Source: Cotesia glomerata
Taxonomy: Eukaryota > Arthropoda > Insecta > Hymenoptera > Braconidae
Direction: 5' to 3'
Assembly (NCBI RefSeq): GCF_020080835.1
Contig: NC_058165.1
Span: 15,617,915 to 15,681,914 of the forward strand
Length of the DNA: 64,000 nt
In this document: positions 35,416-47,600 of the stretch, one piece after another
Numbering within the stretch: the stretch's first letter is position 1
How the letters are laid out: every line of letters begins with the position of its first letter
The notes under the pieces: generated by a model
What the model was told of the DNA's origin: nothing
Seen by the model: the letters and a program-made list of their open reading frames with translations, nothing else
The model's database searches: none
Program-made: the position numbers and the translations under genes

Positions 35416-36674
35416 AGGTAAAGGGCCCAATAGCGGAACGACGAAGACCGTGTATCAGTATTTATTATTTTAAAAGTATACAGGCAACTTTGAAAAAGAA
35501 ATAATTTAATAGATCGGTTGAAACAAACATTTAGTTGTGTGAAAAAAAAATTGAAATATAAGTTTAATCAAAGTTTAATAAATAAAAAAAATGTTTTTCG
35601 AAAAAGTCCAAAAGACCCAGTACCGGAACGCTAAAAATGACTAGCCCTAATAGCGGAACATAGTTGTCCCAATACTGGAACAGTGAATCATAAAAATTTC
35701 TCCAAATGCTAAAATTATGCTTCATCTAAATTATAATGAAGTTAATGATTAGTTGAGGAATTAAACTTATTAAAAATAGTATTTAATTATAAAAGAGATA
35801 ATTTTATTTATAAAAAATATAATTTTTATACTGAACATTTATTATTCCCTTTGACCTTTGGCATCTTAATAAAACCTGTACACAATTTATTAATTGATAT
35901 ATAAATTTAACGACGAATATTTTTTCATAGTGTGAAATACTCTTGAATTAAATAATATTTCATGAAAAAATATATCATTTCAATTTGGTAATACAAATAA
36001 ACACAAGATTTGGAGGTTAAACTTTATAAATTAGTTTTAGAGAAAAATATTGACTACAAAAATTTAGTTTCATTTTTAAAACTGAAGTTTATGCATATTT
36101 GATGATATTGTTATAACAAACGTACGCACTGTATTAATTATTAAACCACAAATAATTTTTATATTGCACTAAATCTTGCTCTTTAGTACAATACACTGCA
36201 TGAGTCAGGTGGCAGAGTAAACATGGCAGTCTGTTCCGGTACTGGGTCGAGCTAATTTTAAGTGTACCAATAGACGAACAGCAACAATTAATACTTTTAA
36301 TTAATTTTGTTTTTATAAACACTTAAGACTGTAAATTCTTAATAGCTCTACGAACACATACAAAAAAATAATTACTGAAAAAGTTGCTTTTTAAATTTTT
36401 TACAAGCTTAAGACTACTGACTATTTTCTTAGCAAATTCCTTAAGGAATCGAGGTAAGTCATAGGACTCAGCTTGGTCCGATAACTTTTATTTTTTTTTT
36501 AATATTTTTGATAGACTTGTAAATTTTACTTAAATTTTATTTCATACCCAAAACATTGAGATTTCGAAAAAATAAAAATTCTTAAAATTCCACATCATAC
36601 TCAACAAGATATAATATAATAATCCTGAAATCGTTCCGATACTGGGTCTCATTCCGCTATTGGGTCTTTTACCT
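35416..36674. mobile_element. TA-flanked element with CCCARTACYGGAAC motif arrays
   Basis: Ends: AGGTAAAGGGCCCAATAGCG at the left and, read inward from the right, AGGTAAAAGACCCAATAGCG; TA flanks both (35414-35415, 36675-36676). Near each end, and at 35606-35685 and 36234-36250, the motif CCCARTACYGGAAC or its complement is iterated. The body is AT-rich without coding. A different element at 54402-54620 shares the terminal A-G-R-T-A-A-A-R-G-R-C-C-C but iterates another motif. Superfamily unknown; TA duplication would suit Tc1/mariner-like elements. Confidence 0.65.
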
Positions 36675-37269
36675 TAACTGGTTGTATTCGTGAACTTTTT
36701 TTTCAATGAAGATTTTTTTATTTAAATCGAGGCACATGCGCACATGCACACATTCGCCTTTCGAAACGCAATAAGGCATTTTAGTAGCGGGAAAACATAT
36801 CTGTCGAGTGATTTAAGAAGACCTTTAAAAGTAAAATATAACTAAATGAGAGTAAAATTAAATTTAAATAGAATTCGCTTAAATAATTGATATTAAAATT
36901 ATTCACTGGTAAACTATTAATTTATTTTTCCTTACTAATATATCAACTGAAATAATGTTTTCTGAATTTGCCAGATTCCTTAAATCCGTACTCATAATAA
37001 TGATTGGTTTTCAATATTATAAATATCAATAAGAAATATATCTTTTTTTATAAACACTTTTTAAAGAAATTTTGAAATCGGAAAATATAAAGCTCCGCAG
37101 TAATTAGTCATATGTTCTTTTCCAGAAACTTAATTTCTAAACTTATTACAGACATAAGGAGAATAATAAAATTTCTGAAAATACATTGAGTATACAGCCT
37201 AGCTCCAAGTTCCCTCTAAAGCATTCGTTTCGTAAGAAAAGAAAACTTATTCAATATAAATAAGAAAAT
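36675..37269. other. Intergenic DNA downstream of the IMD-like gene
   Basis: No coding. AT-rich; it would contain the 3' untranslated region and polyadenylation site of the minus-strand gene that ends at 37270. Confidence 0.5.
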
Positions 37270-38100
37270 CTATAAACTAGAAGCAAAAATTTGTGCGCAT
37301 TCATATTGTTGACATTTCCATAAGTGATTAACAATGGTTCCAACTGAAGAATTTTTGCCATTTAAACATTTCCAGTCCAGAAGAAGTTGATAAATGACCT
37401 AAACAAAGAAATTTTCTGTTAACATTTTTGTATTTCTTTCTCATTGTTGAATTTTTTAAAAGAAAATTGTGTTACCTCATCGATTCCTTTTATTCGATAG
37501 TTTTCTACAAATTGATCTAACTGCCCATTAGTATATCCTAAGGATTTAAAAAATTTTCTCCAGCCATATCCCAAATGAGTTTTAATAAAAAACATATTCT
37601 TGACAGTAAGCTGTTGCTCAGAAAAACTTAACTTTTTGACATTATGAGGCATCTCCAATATGGCACATTCATTATTGGTTTTATTTTGTAGTTGATTAGT
37701 TTCACATACCTGATTTACATTACAAATATAAGTATTTGTTGTTCCAATACTTACATGGTTAGAGTAATTAATATTATAATTAACTACATTTTCGGAACTC
37801 TCTGTAACAAAATTAATATTAAGTACGTTAAAAAACCTACAAGATAACGAAGACTTACTCGTTTTTAGCTTTTTGTTTTCTTTTTGCTTTTTTGAGAGAT
37901 TGGATTGATTATCATAAAGTTCATCACGGTATTTACAAAATGTTCTTTCAGTGCCGTTTTGGGAAGATTGATCTAAAAGATTTCAAATATAATTTTGGTT
38001 AAAAAGGATAAATATCTTACTAACAAACGGTGTATTTTTTTTTTTGTTAATTTTTTTTACTTATTCGAGGTGGATCAGGCTTGGCATCGGTTGATAACAT
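37270..38100 (-). CDS. imd: IMD-like death-domain adaptor
   Basis: Three minus-strand exons (38100-38061, 37972-37476, 37398-37270) with GT-AG borders join in frame to 221 codons, close to usual IMD lengths. The first exon reads 'MLSTDAKPDPPRI': a caspase-type S-T-D/A site whose new N-terminus, A-K-P, would be an IAP-binding motif, as in insect IMD. The middle exon is hydrophilic and N/S/K-rich, then starts a death domain with 'HLGYGWRKFFKSLG' (about residues 140-155). The last exon continues 'VIYQLLLDWK' and ends 'TIVNHLW..' and a short tail, the pattern of the IMD/RIP1 death domain. IMD is the adaptor between PGRP receptors and the FADD/DREDD and TAK1 branches of antibacterial signalling. 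A few N-terminal residues may be missing: an in-frame stop precedes the ATG, but a TATAG acceptor 14 bases upstream of the ATG would allow an extra exon. Identity rests on motif reading. Confidence 0.7.
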
Positions 38101-38810
38101 ATTGGTTTGTCTATAAGTGTTAAATATTCATCATGTATCTCATCTAAGAATTGATCACTGTTAATTTTTGACAAAAGTTATAATAATAATAATTGTAGAT
38201 TATTAATTGTTATTAGAACTAAATTTAAGGAATTACTTGAAAAAGAGTTTGATCAGTATGTATTGTAAATTAGTAATGATTCTTTTCTTTCTCTCTTTTT
38301 TTTTCTTTTTTTTATTTGAACATTGTCTCACAGAGGGCCTCGTGCGCTTTATATCACATACATAAGTCAATGGGGGGCTGACTGTAAACAACTGGTCGTG
38401 AAAAAATTTTCGGTCATATTTTGGGTCCTTATGGAAAACTTGTTTTAAAAAATCACCGTTAGTCGTATGAAAGGCAGCAGCAGCGTAATTTTGGCGCGAG
38501 ATTCTCAAGTCCGTAGTGAACAAAGTAGTAGATATTTTTGTTAATTAATTTGTTTTTAGATTTTAAATATATTTTAACAAAGTTTTTTTATTATTTTCTT
38601 ATATTTTATAGTACTTTTATTGTCTAAGCAAATATGATTATGAATATAAGAAAAAATTTTCAAGTTACACTAAAAAAAGCTTTGGAAAATCCAAAAGTGC
38701 ACGACCTATAATACTCATTTGGTAAAAAAAATAGAATTTTATTATTATATAAAAAAAGTTTTTTTTTTTTTTTTATTAACAGTGTAAATGAAAATTAAAA
38801 TTGACATTTA
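38101..38810. other. Upstream region of the IMD-like gene
   Basis: A 96-codon minus-strand frame (38523-38233) is present but has a K/E homopolymer tail and no recognisable domain. It may be 5' untranslated sequence. The rest is AT-rich. No clear NF-kB-type site was recognised by eye. Confidence 0.4.
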
Positions 38811-38816
38811 ACTAGT

Positions 38817-39045
38817 ACTTGTAGACGAGCAGTTAACGCGCTTGAGTTCGATCTATGAATACTGGCCAGGCATGGGTTCGAGTCCCACCACGGTTGAATA
38901 ATTGAATAATTTTCGCTACGCGCTAGTTTAATTTTCGATTATCTTCGACTGTGAGGACTCGGTTCGTTGTCGAACAAACATTAGCTGTCTATGATAAACT
39001 CATAAAGGTCAGCTGGACTACACCAGCAAGGAAAAAAAATGACAT
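38817..39045 (+). repeat. tRNA-derived SINE
   Basis: An A-box-like GAGCAGTTAACGCGCTTGAG (38827-38846) is followed by a B box GGTTCGAGTCC at 38876-38886 within a TGGG/CCCA stem. The unit continues with a tRNA-unrelated body and ends CCAGCAAGGAAAAAAAATG. The spacing is tRNA-like but the acceptor stem does not pair, so a SINE is more likely than a tRNA gene. Confidence 0.55.
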
Positions 39046-39504
39046 TTATTTTTCTTGTACAATGAAGTTGTAACCTCATGATGACGCTTGACGCTAGCTT
39101 TCAGCGTCAAACTATAGCTCCACCTAGCTGAAATAAATAAAAACACGTCCAGCGTCAAACGCCAGCGTCAAATTAAATCAGCGGCGAAAAAATGTATGAA
39201 TATCGAAAGTCGATATCTCAAGATATACCTTGAAGCTAGTCCTTAACCTAATTTTTATAAAAACACATGGTAATAGTAAACAAATAAGTTATGACAACAA
39301 TAAATGTTAAACATTAATGAAATAATAACGTCAAATTTAAGTAACTTATCAAAATTTCAATGGCAGGTGAATATGATTATCAATTGTGGATTTATCAGTG
39401 TCAAAAAATAATTCGTGAAGCTGAAATAAAAAAAAAAAATCAGGCGCAAGAGGATTATTAGTGCTTTGTTATGCAATTAACTAGTTATACAAAATTGTAG
39501 AAAA

Positions 39505-40884
39505 AAATATACAAAAAAAAAAATTTTGGATTCATCCTTTATTCAAATTACGGCGAGACTATGGCTTCTTTGAGGTCATATTCCCAACTCTTTCTTCGTA
39601 TTCTAAAAAAATTGAAAATTACATCCGAATGACAGCAGTCCAATTTGAAAAGCTTCTATGTTTAGTTGGCCTGAAAATATCAAATCAAAAAGTTGTAAGA
39701 GAGCCTATTTCAGCTCCAGCACGACTAGCTATGACTTTGCGGTAAGAATTTTTCAAAATAGTTGATAATTTATTTAGCGTAGTCATAATTGTACTATAAT
39801 AACAATTGATTTCTAGATTTCTAGCAACTGGTGACTCAATGTCGACGGTGTCGTATCAGTATTTAGTTGGGTTAACAACAACAGCAAATATAATTGTCGA
39901 AACTTGTCAAGCTCTATGGAGTTGTCTTAAAGAAAAAGTATTACCGTATCCTTTGACTGAATCTCATTGGCTGAAAATTGCTGATGAATTCGAAAAGCAA
40001 TGGCAATTTCCACATTGCATTGGAGCTATCGATGGGAAACATATACACATACAGGTATATTTGATTTCATATAAATGAATTAGTTTGATGTGTATATCTG
40101 AATTATGTTAAACCATTATTATTATCATAATTATTGTTATTGTTAGCATTATTATTATTAATATTATTATTGCAGTGTCCTGATAATGCAGGTTCTTCAT
40201 ATTACAATTATAAAAATAGTCACAGCATTGTATTGATGGCAGTTTATGATGCTAATTATTTGTTTACTCTCGTTGACATTGGTGCTTACGGTAGAAGAAG
40301 TGATGGAGGGATTTTCCGGAGCTCAGCAATGGGTCAGAAGTTTGAGAATAGTGACATGAACATACCAAAACCAGACTCGCTAACTGTAGATGGAATGCCT
40401 CAACCATATGTTCTTGTGGGAGACGAGGCGTTTCAATTGACAAAACTATTTACTTCGACCATATCCTGGTAGAAGTGGTTTGAATAAAGAAAAAAGTATA
40501 TGTAATTATCGTCTCAGTCGAGCACGCAGAACTATTGAAAATTCATTCGGGATCATAGTGAGTTTATGGAGGGTTCTAAAAAAACCAATTGATGCTACAG
40601 TTGAGAATACAATCGATATGATTCAAGCAATCATATGTTTGCATAATTGGCTTCGCAAGCATGACAAAGATGATGTTTACATCCCACCTAACTTAGTAAT
40701 TGATCAAGAACGCCCTGATGGTATAATTTCTAGAGATTTGAGGCATGAAGTTAACGATTCTGCCCTCAAAGACACAACAGCTTATGGCAATAATTTCAGT
40801 AGCAGATCTGCAGTAGCTGTTCGAGATGAATTTTGTGAATACTTTAATGCCGAAGGAGCTATTCCCTGGCAATATTATCGTTAA
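39505..40884 (+). pseudogene. HARBI1-type DDE transposase, nearly complete
   Basis: Exons about 39505-39741, 39817-40054 and 40176-40884 splice in phase. The protein begins with 'FWIHPLFKLRRDYG', has a helix-turn-helix-like block ending 'RLAMTLR/FLATGDS', then the DDE_Tnp_4 catalytic core: 'FPHCIGAIDGKH' (first D), 'YNYKNSHSIVLMAVYDANY' with 'VDIGAYGRRSDGGIF' (second D), and 'GDEAFQL' (third acidic position). It ends in the 'RRTIENSFG..LHNWL' block. One base too many near 40452-40458 breaks the frame between 'LTKLF' and 'RPYPG'. An ATG at 39360 opens a frame that stops before the core, so the true N-terminus is uncertain. One frameshift only, so decay is recent. Confidence 0.87.
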
Positions 40885-41154
40885 GTATAAATTGTAAATA
40901 TTTTTTTTTAATACCATCAAAAATTTATTAAAATCGCTTTGTATTTAAATTGTAAATATATTGTAAATGCTAAATTTGTAATTATTATTATTTTTCAAAA
41001 TTAAAGGAGGATTCAGCAAAAAAATAGATGAAAAAAAAAATTACTGATAGATAAATATATTTTTAATATCAAACTTTTATAAAAATGAAATGCTTAATAT
41101 TAATAAAATACTTTTTTAATATTTTAACGCTTATACTTATGTAAATTATTAGTT

Positions 41155-42905
41155 TCACTCATTTTGTACATATAGGTTATTTTTTTCTCGAATCAGCTGT
41201 AAAATTTCAATTATGGTTTGCATTTGGACACCATCTGGTAGCTGTCGTAATTGATCGCCGATACCGATCAAAAATCCACCAACTTGATCCAATTTTGGCG
41301 GTTCCGGTAGAGCGACTGGTGTTTCATCTTTACTAATAATATCAGCGATACGATTGATTGCATTTACAGAATCCGCAATTTCCTGACAACGTTTTTTTCC
41401 TTTTTTAGCAGATTCTAAAAAATTTAGTTTAATATTATTTTAGTGACTTATAATATTGAAAAAAATATATTTACTATTATCCTGGTCAGTACTTTCGTCA
41501 AAACTGTCGTCCATAGCGTTTGATGAATCATTATTAAAGCTTCCGTCGTTATTAAAACCAGCGCTAGCATGTTGATCTACGTTTGTTCTAGTTCTGCATT
41601 TGAAAATTACGATTTAGTATTAATTTATATTTATTTGTAATCAAAAGGTTCTATCGACATAATATCATGTCATTTAACATTTATGATCATACATACGGGC
41701 GAATTAAGCAAGTATCTCGTAGGAATTCACATCTGTAATATTTCCATTCATCAGTAGAATCGACCCTTGATGAACCACTTGGTTTGCTTTCATTTTGAAT
41801 TATTTTACGATGAGTATCCCGAATATATTTAAACTTCTTTTTACATTCTTCAGCATCTAGCTTACCTGTCAAAATTAGTTTGCAGTGCGTAAAGTGAATG
41901 TGAAATAAATAAAAAAAAAAGAAAGCAATAAAAATTAGATTATTTTTTAACCTTTCAATGCCATCGAAACCTCTTTCTACAAATTTGAAACTTCTCGGTT
42001 TCTTTCTTTGAGGGGAACATGATGGTTCCATAGAGGGATTCTTTTTTGCACCTCATTTATTAACCCGTCAGCACTCACGTGAACTTTTCGGTAATATTTA
42101 CTCGTGATGAGAGATTTGCTCACGTTTAATCTGCATGCGGCCGGGCAGCTATACAGTTACGAAGATACACGAACTAGCCCCCGAACGTTACCGAAAGTAA
42201 ATTTTTTTTGTTACACCTATAATCTCGTGATGAGAAGAATGCTCACAATTTCCGACGCGCATGGGAAAATATTTTTATAAAAATATATATAATATTAAAG
42301 CATTTCAAAAGTTCATAATTTGAAAATAGGTAAAATTCCTCGAAGGTAGAAAAATTTCATCTACCCTTTCCATTTGAAAAGAAAAAGTTTTTCATTGTTT
42401 TAAATCGAGCGTGAGCAAAATGCTTATAACGTGAGTGCTGACGGGTTAACAACTCGACTTCAGTATCATTTAATCGTTTATTTGGCGATACAGAAAATTG
42501 CGCTTTTGTTTTTACCTTTTTATTTTTGGAATTAGGAATCTGAAACTAAAATTAACATTGTTAATAGGGATTATTATGCAAGTCAAATACTAAAACATCA
42601 TACTTAAATTAGCTTTAAAATATTTACATTGCCGGAGGTTTTGTTGTTTTCTTTATTTGGTGAAGAAATTTTATCCTTAATTAGTCCCTCACGCCCATTT
42701 TCCAATAAAGCTCGCCGAATTATTGTAACACCATCCTCTTTAAATTAAATACATCAAAACGACGAATTTTGTTAGTTGCAATACTATGTATTTATTTAAT
42801 AGTCTAAAAAATTGATAAGTTACTAACCTAGTAAAGGATAGCAATAATGATTCTCATCGATGTGATGATTTTTATATTTTTGTAAACAATTGACAGTGAG
42901 AATTC
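41155..42905 (-). pseudogene. Harbinger accessory protein, MADF-BESS, interrupted
   Basis: Minus-strand exons, coding order: up to 42905-42828, 42737-42628, 42539-42450 joined across the MITE to 42063-41952, 41865-41697, 41593-41475, 41414-41155. All have GT-AG borders. The MADF domain starts 'VELLINEVQKRIPLW' and runs through 'CKKKFKYIRDTHRK' to 'EWKYYRCEFL'. The C-terminus has a BESS motif ('FLIGIGDQLRQLP' to 'QTIIEILQLI'). Such Myb/MADF proteins carry the Harbinger transposase to DNA and the nucleus. It is broken three ways: a piggyBac-like MITE at a TTAA codon pair, a TAG where a Trp codon is expected in the MADF domain (42 bases upstream of the donor at 41952), and the MULE unit at 42915. 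The N-terminal exons show no known domain. Confidence 0.75.
42064..42445. mobile_element. piggyBac-like MITE, 382 bp, TTAA target duplication
   Basis: Ends CCCGTCAGCACTCACGT and ACGTGAGTGCTGACGGG form a perfect 17-bp inverted repeat, each flanked by TTAA (42060-42063, 42446-42449). CCC/GGG ends at TTAA are the hallmark of piggyBac-type elements. Removing the element and one TTAA restores an open MADF reading frame, which shows the insertion point lay within coding sequence. Confidence 0.92.
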
Positions 42906-42914
42906 GTCCGATGG

Positions 42915-43240
42915 GGTGCCACAACTTAGTCCTAACAGAGACTATACAAAACGTAATGTTTTTAGCAAGGTGCAATATCCCAAACGTTTGGTATCGAGAT
43001 AAGCAACATTTAAGAAATGTGACACTTGCCGAAAATTAGTTTTCATAAACGTTACTTAATCCTAAAATGTATATGCTAGAAATGTGATGTCTAAAGAACG
43101 TTCATGTTAAGAAACGTTATACTTCAAAAATGTAAAGCTTCTAAAAGCGATAGCATCACAAGTGTGCCATTTGTAAATCGCTCAAGGTTCTAAACGTGAT
43201 GTTTCCCTAACGTCATACGTTTAAAAAGTCAATCGGCCAT
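42915..43240 (+). repeat. Left TIR of the 19-kb MULE unit
   Basis: About 325 bp matching 61722-62047 in inverted orientation, for example ACGTAATGTTTTTAG against CTAAAAACATTACGT and GATAGCATCACAAG against CTTGTGATGCTATC. The inner limit is fuzzy. Confidence 0.88.
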
Positions 43241-43345
43241 ATCGACGGTAGGAGTTCCGTTGATGCAGTAGATTTCTTCAGATAAGGAAAAACCTATATC
43301 AATTTCAATATAACTAAAGTCACATCGTCTAATATATATTATTAG

Positions 43346-44290
43346 AAATTTTATCAATAATAATAATACTAGTAACAATAACTTGATAAATAAAAATTAA
43401 TAATAATAATAATAATAATACAATTCGAAAATTAAATATTAAATAATAATTAACATTTTTATAGACAGTATTGTTATGTTAATAAAAATCTGACATGTAA
43501 AGAAACTGAGCCAAGTCACGTTGACTCGAACTCTTTTTTCTCTCGATGCATAATTTTATAATTAGTCTTATCATTTTAATCTAACAGCTGCTAACTCTTT
43601 TACACTATTGTAACTCAATACTTGGCTCAATCATGTTATACCTAAGAAATTAAACTTAAAACTAGTTAGACATTATCACGATTGGAATCCACTCGCGGGT
43701 TTAATTACTACGATAATTATTTTTGATGGGAAAAAGTATTTAATAAATGTCATAAAGTAATAATAATAATAACAATAATCATAATAATAATACTATTAAC
43801 AATTTCATCAACAAAAATATGAATTTTAATAATTATAACAGTAGTAATAATAATAATAATACAAATTTTATCAATAATAATAATACTAGTAACAATAAAT
43901 TGATAAATAAAAATTAATAATAATAATAACGTAATTCGAAAATTAAATATTAAATAGTAATTAACATTTTTACAGACAATATTGTTTTGTTAATAAAAAT
44001 CTAACATGTAGAGAAACTGAGCCAAGTCGCGTTGACTCGAGCTCTTTTTTCTCTCGATGCATAATTTTATAATTAGTCTTATCATTTTAATCTAACAGCC
44101 GCTAGCTCTTTTACACTATTGTAACTCGATAGTTGGCTCAATCATGTTATACCTAAGAAATTAAACGTAAAATTAGTTAGACATTATCACGATTGAAATC
44201 CACTCGCAGGTTTAATTACTAAGGTAATTATTTTGGATTGAAAAAGTATTTAATCAATGTAATAAATTAATATTGATAATAATAATAATA
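43346..44290. repeat. 517-bp tandem duplication
   Basis: AAATTTTATCAATAATAATA starts at 43346 and again at 43863, and both copies run on through GAGCCAAGTC(A/G)CGTTGACTCGA and CACGATTG(G/A)AATCCACTCGC. The second copy ends near 44290 in an (AAT)n run. Non-coding. Confidence 0.9.
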
Positions 44291-44683
44291 ATAATATTAG
44301 GTCAAGTGATATACAGGTCAAGTTGGACGACATTTGAAAATTTCACCGTTTTTATTTCAATGAAAGCTGCAGTAACAGCTTCTCTGTACGAATGTTTGCT
44401 TCTACATGTAAGAGGAGCTGAGTTAATTGGATACTAATAAAAATAATAATAATTGTAATAATAAAATTTAGATATTATTTATTTTTTTTAACTTCAGTGA
44501 GGTATTCGTTTATAAATGTATTATATATATAATATGTTTTATAAATGTAATAATATAATAAGTTTTATAAATGTATGATAGATAAATGTATGTATGATAA
44601 TTATTATAAATGTATTAATAATTATATTTTAAATTTGTTTAAAAGTAATATTAAATAAAAATTTAATGAGGATTAATATTTTT

Positions 44684-47600
44684 TTAAATAATCAAGTCAA
44701 CTGAGACAACCTCTTGTCGGCAGTAACTACAAGTTAAAATTTGCCCATCTCCAAGCAGAGTTTGCACGTACTGTCTTTGACATGCTTGGCAGAAGATGCA
44801 GTGCCGACAAGGGTTGTAGACGACGTCCGGTGGTGATTCCTCGTCTGAACACGCCAGGCAAATTTGAGAATCTAAAATAATTACAAAGTATCATTGAGAG
44901 TAGTTTCTGAATTATTAAAAAAATGTATAATTCTATTTATAAAAAAATTTGTATATTACTATAGATAAAATCGCCAGCAGCCGCCGCTGGATATGCATCT
45001 TCATCATTCCTTAGTTCAGCACGATCTACGTCAACTACAAAATAATTTAAATATTAAAATTTAATTTTCGATGGTAATTACTGTTTCGAAATCACAGCAG
45101 CTCGTTCAAATGGGGTAAGGAGCTAAAACATGCGCTGGAAGAAATGGATCGTCAGGATATTTAGAAGCTGATTTGGCAAATTACAGGAGTGTGCTGGTTA
45201 AAAGATCACCAGGTACATATAATCACAGGAAAATTGTTGAGTCCACATTCAGGCCACCTAGAAATTTGTATAAACTTACTGTAAGCCGTTTTGGCGCGAT
45301 CAAAACTGAAGAGAATCGATGAAGAATATCTTGACGAAGATGATATATGATAATTACAACAGGCACCTGAAGAAAGAATATACCAGGGACTGGTTTTGCC
45401 GACATTGGAGCCATGGAGATCGGCGATGAAAACATCTCGAGAAGAATGAACACCTTTACTGACGGAAAATTCGACTTTTATATCGAATATAGTTTGTAAA
45501 AAGATCCTGAGGTGGCCACTTATAACCATAATAACTAATAACATTTTTTATAATTTAGTAAAAGAAAATTACTAATATGAAATTTACTAAAAAATGTTTT
45601 CCTTACCTGTTTCGTTACTTTCCACCCAGCCATAGCCATAAAGGCGGATGGGCCCAGTTTCAGATTCGTCATCTGAGTCAACTTCATTGTCGTTATTATT
45701 AATGTTCTCATTAACATTTATTTCCCCCAACAATAGTAACTCCGGTGCCTCGGGCTCCATTTCCCGTAAGCGAGCAATGGTGATCGCTGTAAGTAAAAGA
45801 AATATAATAATAAATTAGAGAGAAAATTATAAATATAAAAAAACTTTACATTCAACTGTATATTTAAATTAAAGTAAAGTGGAAGTACCATTTTTGGCCA
45901 GTAAACATTTGAATTAATTGATAAAAATTATAATATTATAACCATATTTTTTGAGTTTTAAAAATTTGTATTAAAAAATTCAGTTTGTAATGGATTATTA
46001 ATATCAATTAATTTCTATCGTTTATTTGAATTAAAAAAAATGGCCACAAACGGTACTTCTACCCTATAGTGATAGAAGAATTTATTAATTACTTACTCAA
46101 TTTGTGATGGATGGGTACGAGGTCAACGATTTCAAATCCAGAATTTGGGTCTGGATTTGTGAATATTAAATTGCGAACCAGTTGCTCAGCTGCTGAAACA
46201 CCTCTTTGTAAAAACTCCAATTCATTAATACCTCCGCTTTCAAGTAACTCCTGGAGGCGATTAATTTTGCTGAATCGATCAATGCTTTTACAGGTGGTGT
46301 TCCTCTACTGATAGCTTTCTTTTTAGCCAATTTATCCACATCTCGATAACTTTCGCGGCATTCAATTGAAGTTTTTTGCGGACTCTGCAGCAGAAGAGAA
46401 ATAAAATATTAAATTATAGGAAATGTTATTAGGTTTAGTTGTTTATTTGATATTTTAGGGTAATTTGGTCGGCGTAATCCGAGTTTAAATTAAAAGGTAT
46501 TTTTTATTTTTTGCAAATGGTCACTGAAAAATAGCATAAAATATAAAAATTATTTGTAATCAAAATTTAATTGAATAATTTCAATCCATAATTATGGTTA
46601 AAAATTTATAATAATATAAGTATTAAAAATATCACAACTGGTTGACGGAAAGTTTGAGGTGGACCTTGAGTATGCAATTAAAGACATCTTGAGTGGCCCG
46701 CCAATCAAGGAAGTATGCATATACTTTGAAAAAGTATTGGACCGAATCAAATTCGGAACTTCAGAAGCTGAGCCAAGGAATGAGGAAAAAGAGTCCAGAT
46801 AGACAGTGCAATTACAAATAACTAAAATGAAGCAAATTATTGAAGTCTTATTTATAATTATTAATTGAATGTAGCAGGGGATGGGACGTATTAAAGTTTT
46901 TTTTGTAAAAGCTGTACTTAAGAAAATTAATAATAGTATTAAAAATATCAACTAACAAGTACTGGACTGTCACAAAATAATGACAATTGTCATAAGTTAT
47001 GTAAGGTTGATACTTAAAAATTATAATCACGGGGTTCAAATATTGTTTAATTTTTCAAATATCATTTCAATATGTTAAATCTGCTATAGATGTATTATAT
47101 TATAATCTTTTCGAATGAATATGAAAAAATATGGGGTCAAGTTGAAGTCATTTGACACCCAAACTACCTTAATCGAGAATAAGATTTCAAAAAAAGTAAA
47201 AAAGTAATGATTTTAACTCACCCAAGAAGGACCACGTATCAGGCGCGACCCCACTCATGTTCTGCAGGCGATTAAAATGAATCCTAGTGCAATTTGACAA
47301 GCCATCTACATCATTGTAGAATGACAGATTACTCGGGCCGACTTTGTTGAGCCATTCTGACAAGTAGTATATCAAAATAGTTCAAACTTTTGAAACATTT
47401 GTTCATTTAAATTCTGAACCACTTGTACAAAAGCTTTTACAATTTGTTGCGGAGGCAACAAAGCAAGCAGCAAAATTTTTGTGAAGATGCGAATTTCATG
47501 GACTGCGTTTCTTGCGCGTAGATCGATTGTCTCCATTGCATTGACATACAACAACTGAAACAAATAAAAATAATTATTATCATAAATCAGTTTAAGGTAA

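Noticed and set aside
38233..38523. 96-codon minus-strand ORF upstream of the IMD-like gene
   Set aside because: No domain, lysine/glutamate homopolymer tail, no splice link to the death-domain exons; more likely untranslated or chance.
38817..38890. Functional tRNA gene
   Set aside because: Good A and B boxes, but acceptor and anticodon stems do not pair; a SINE head explains it.
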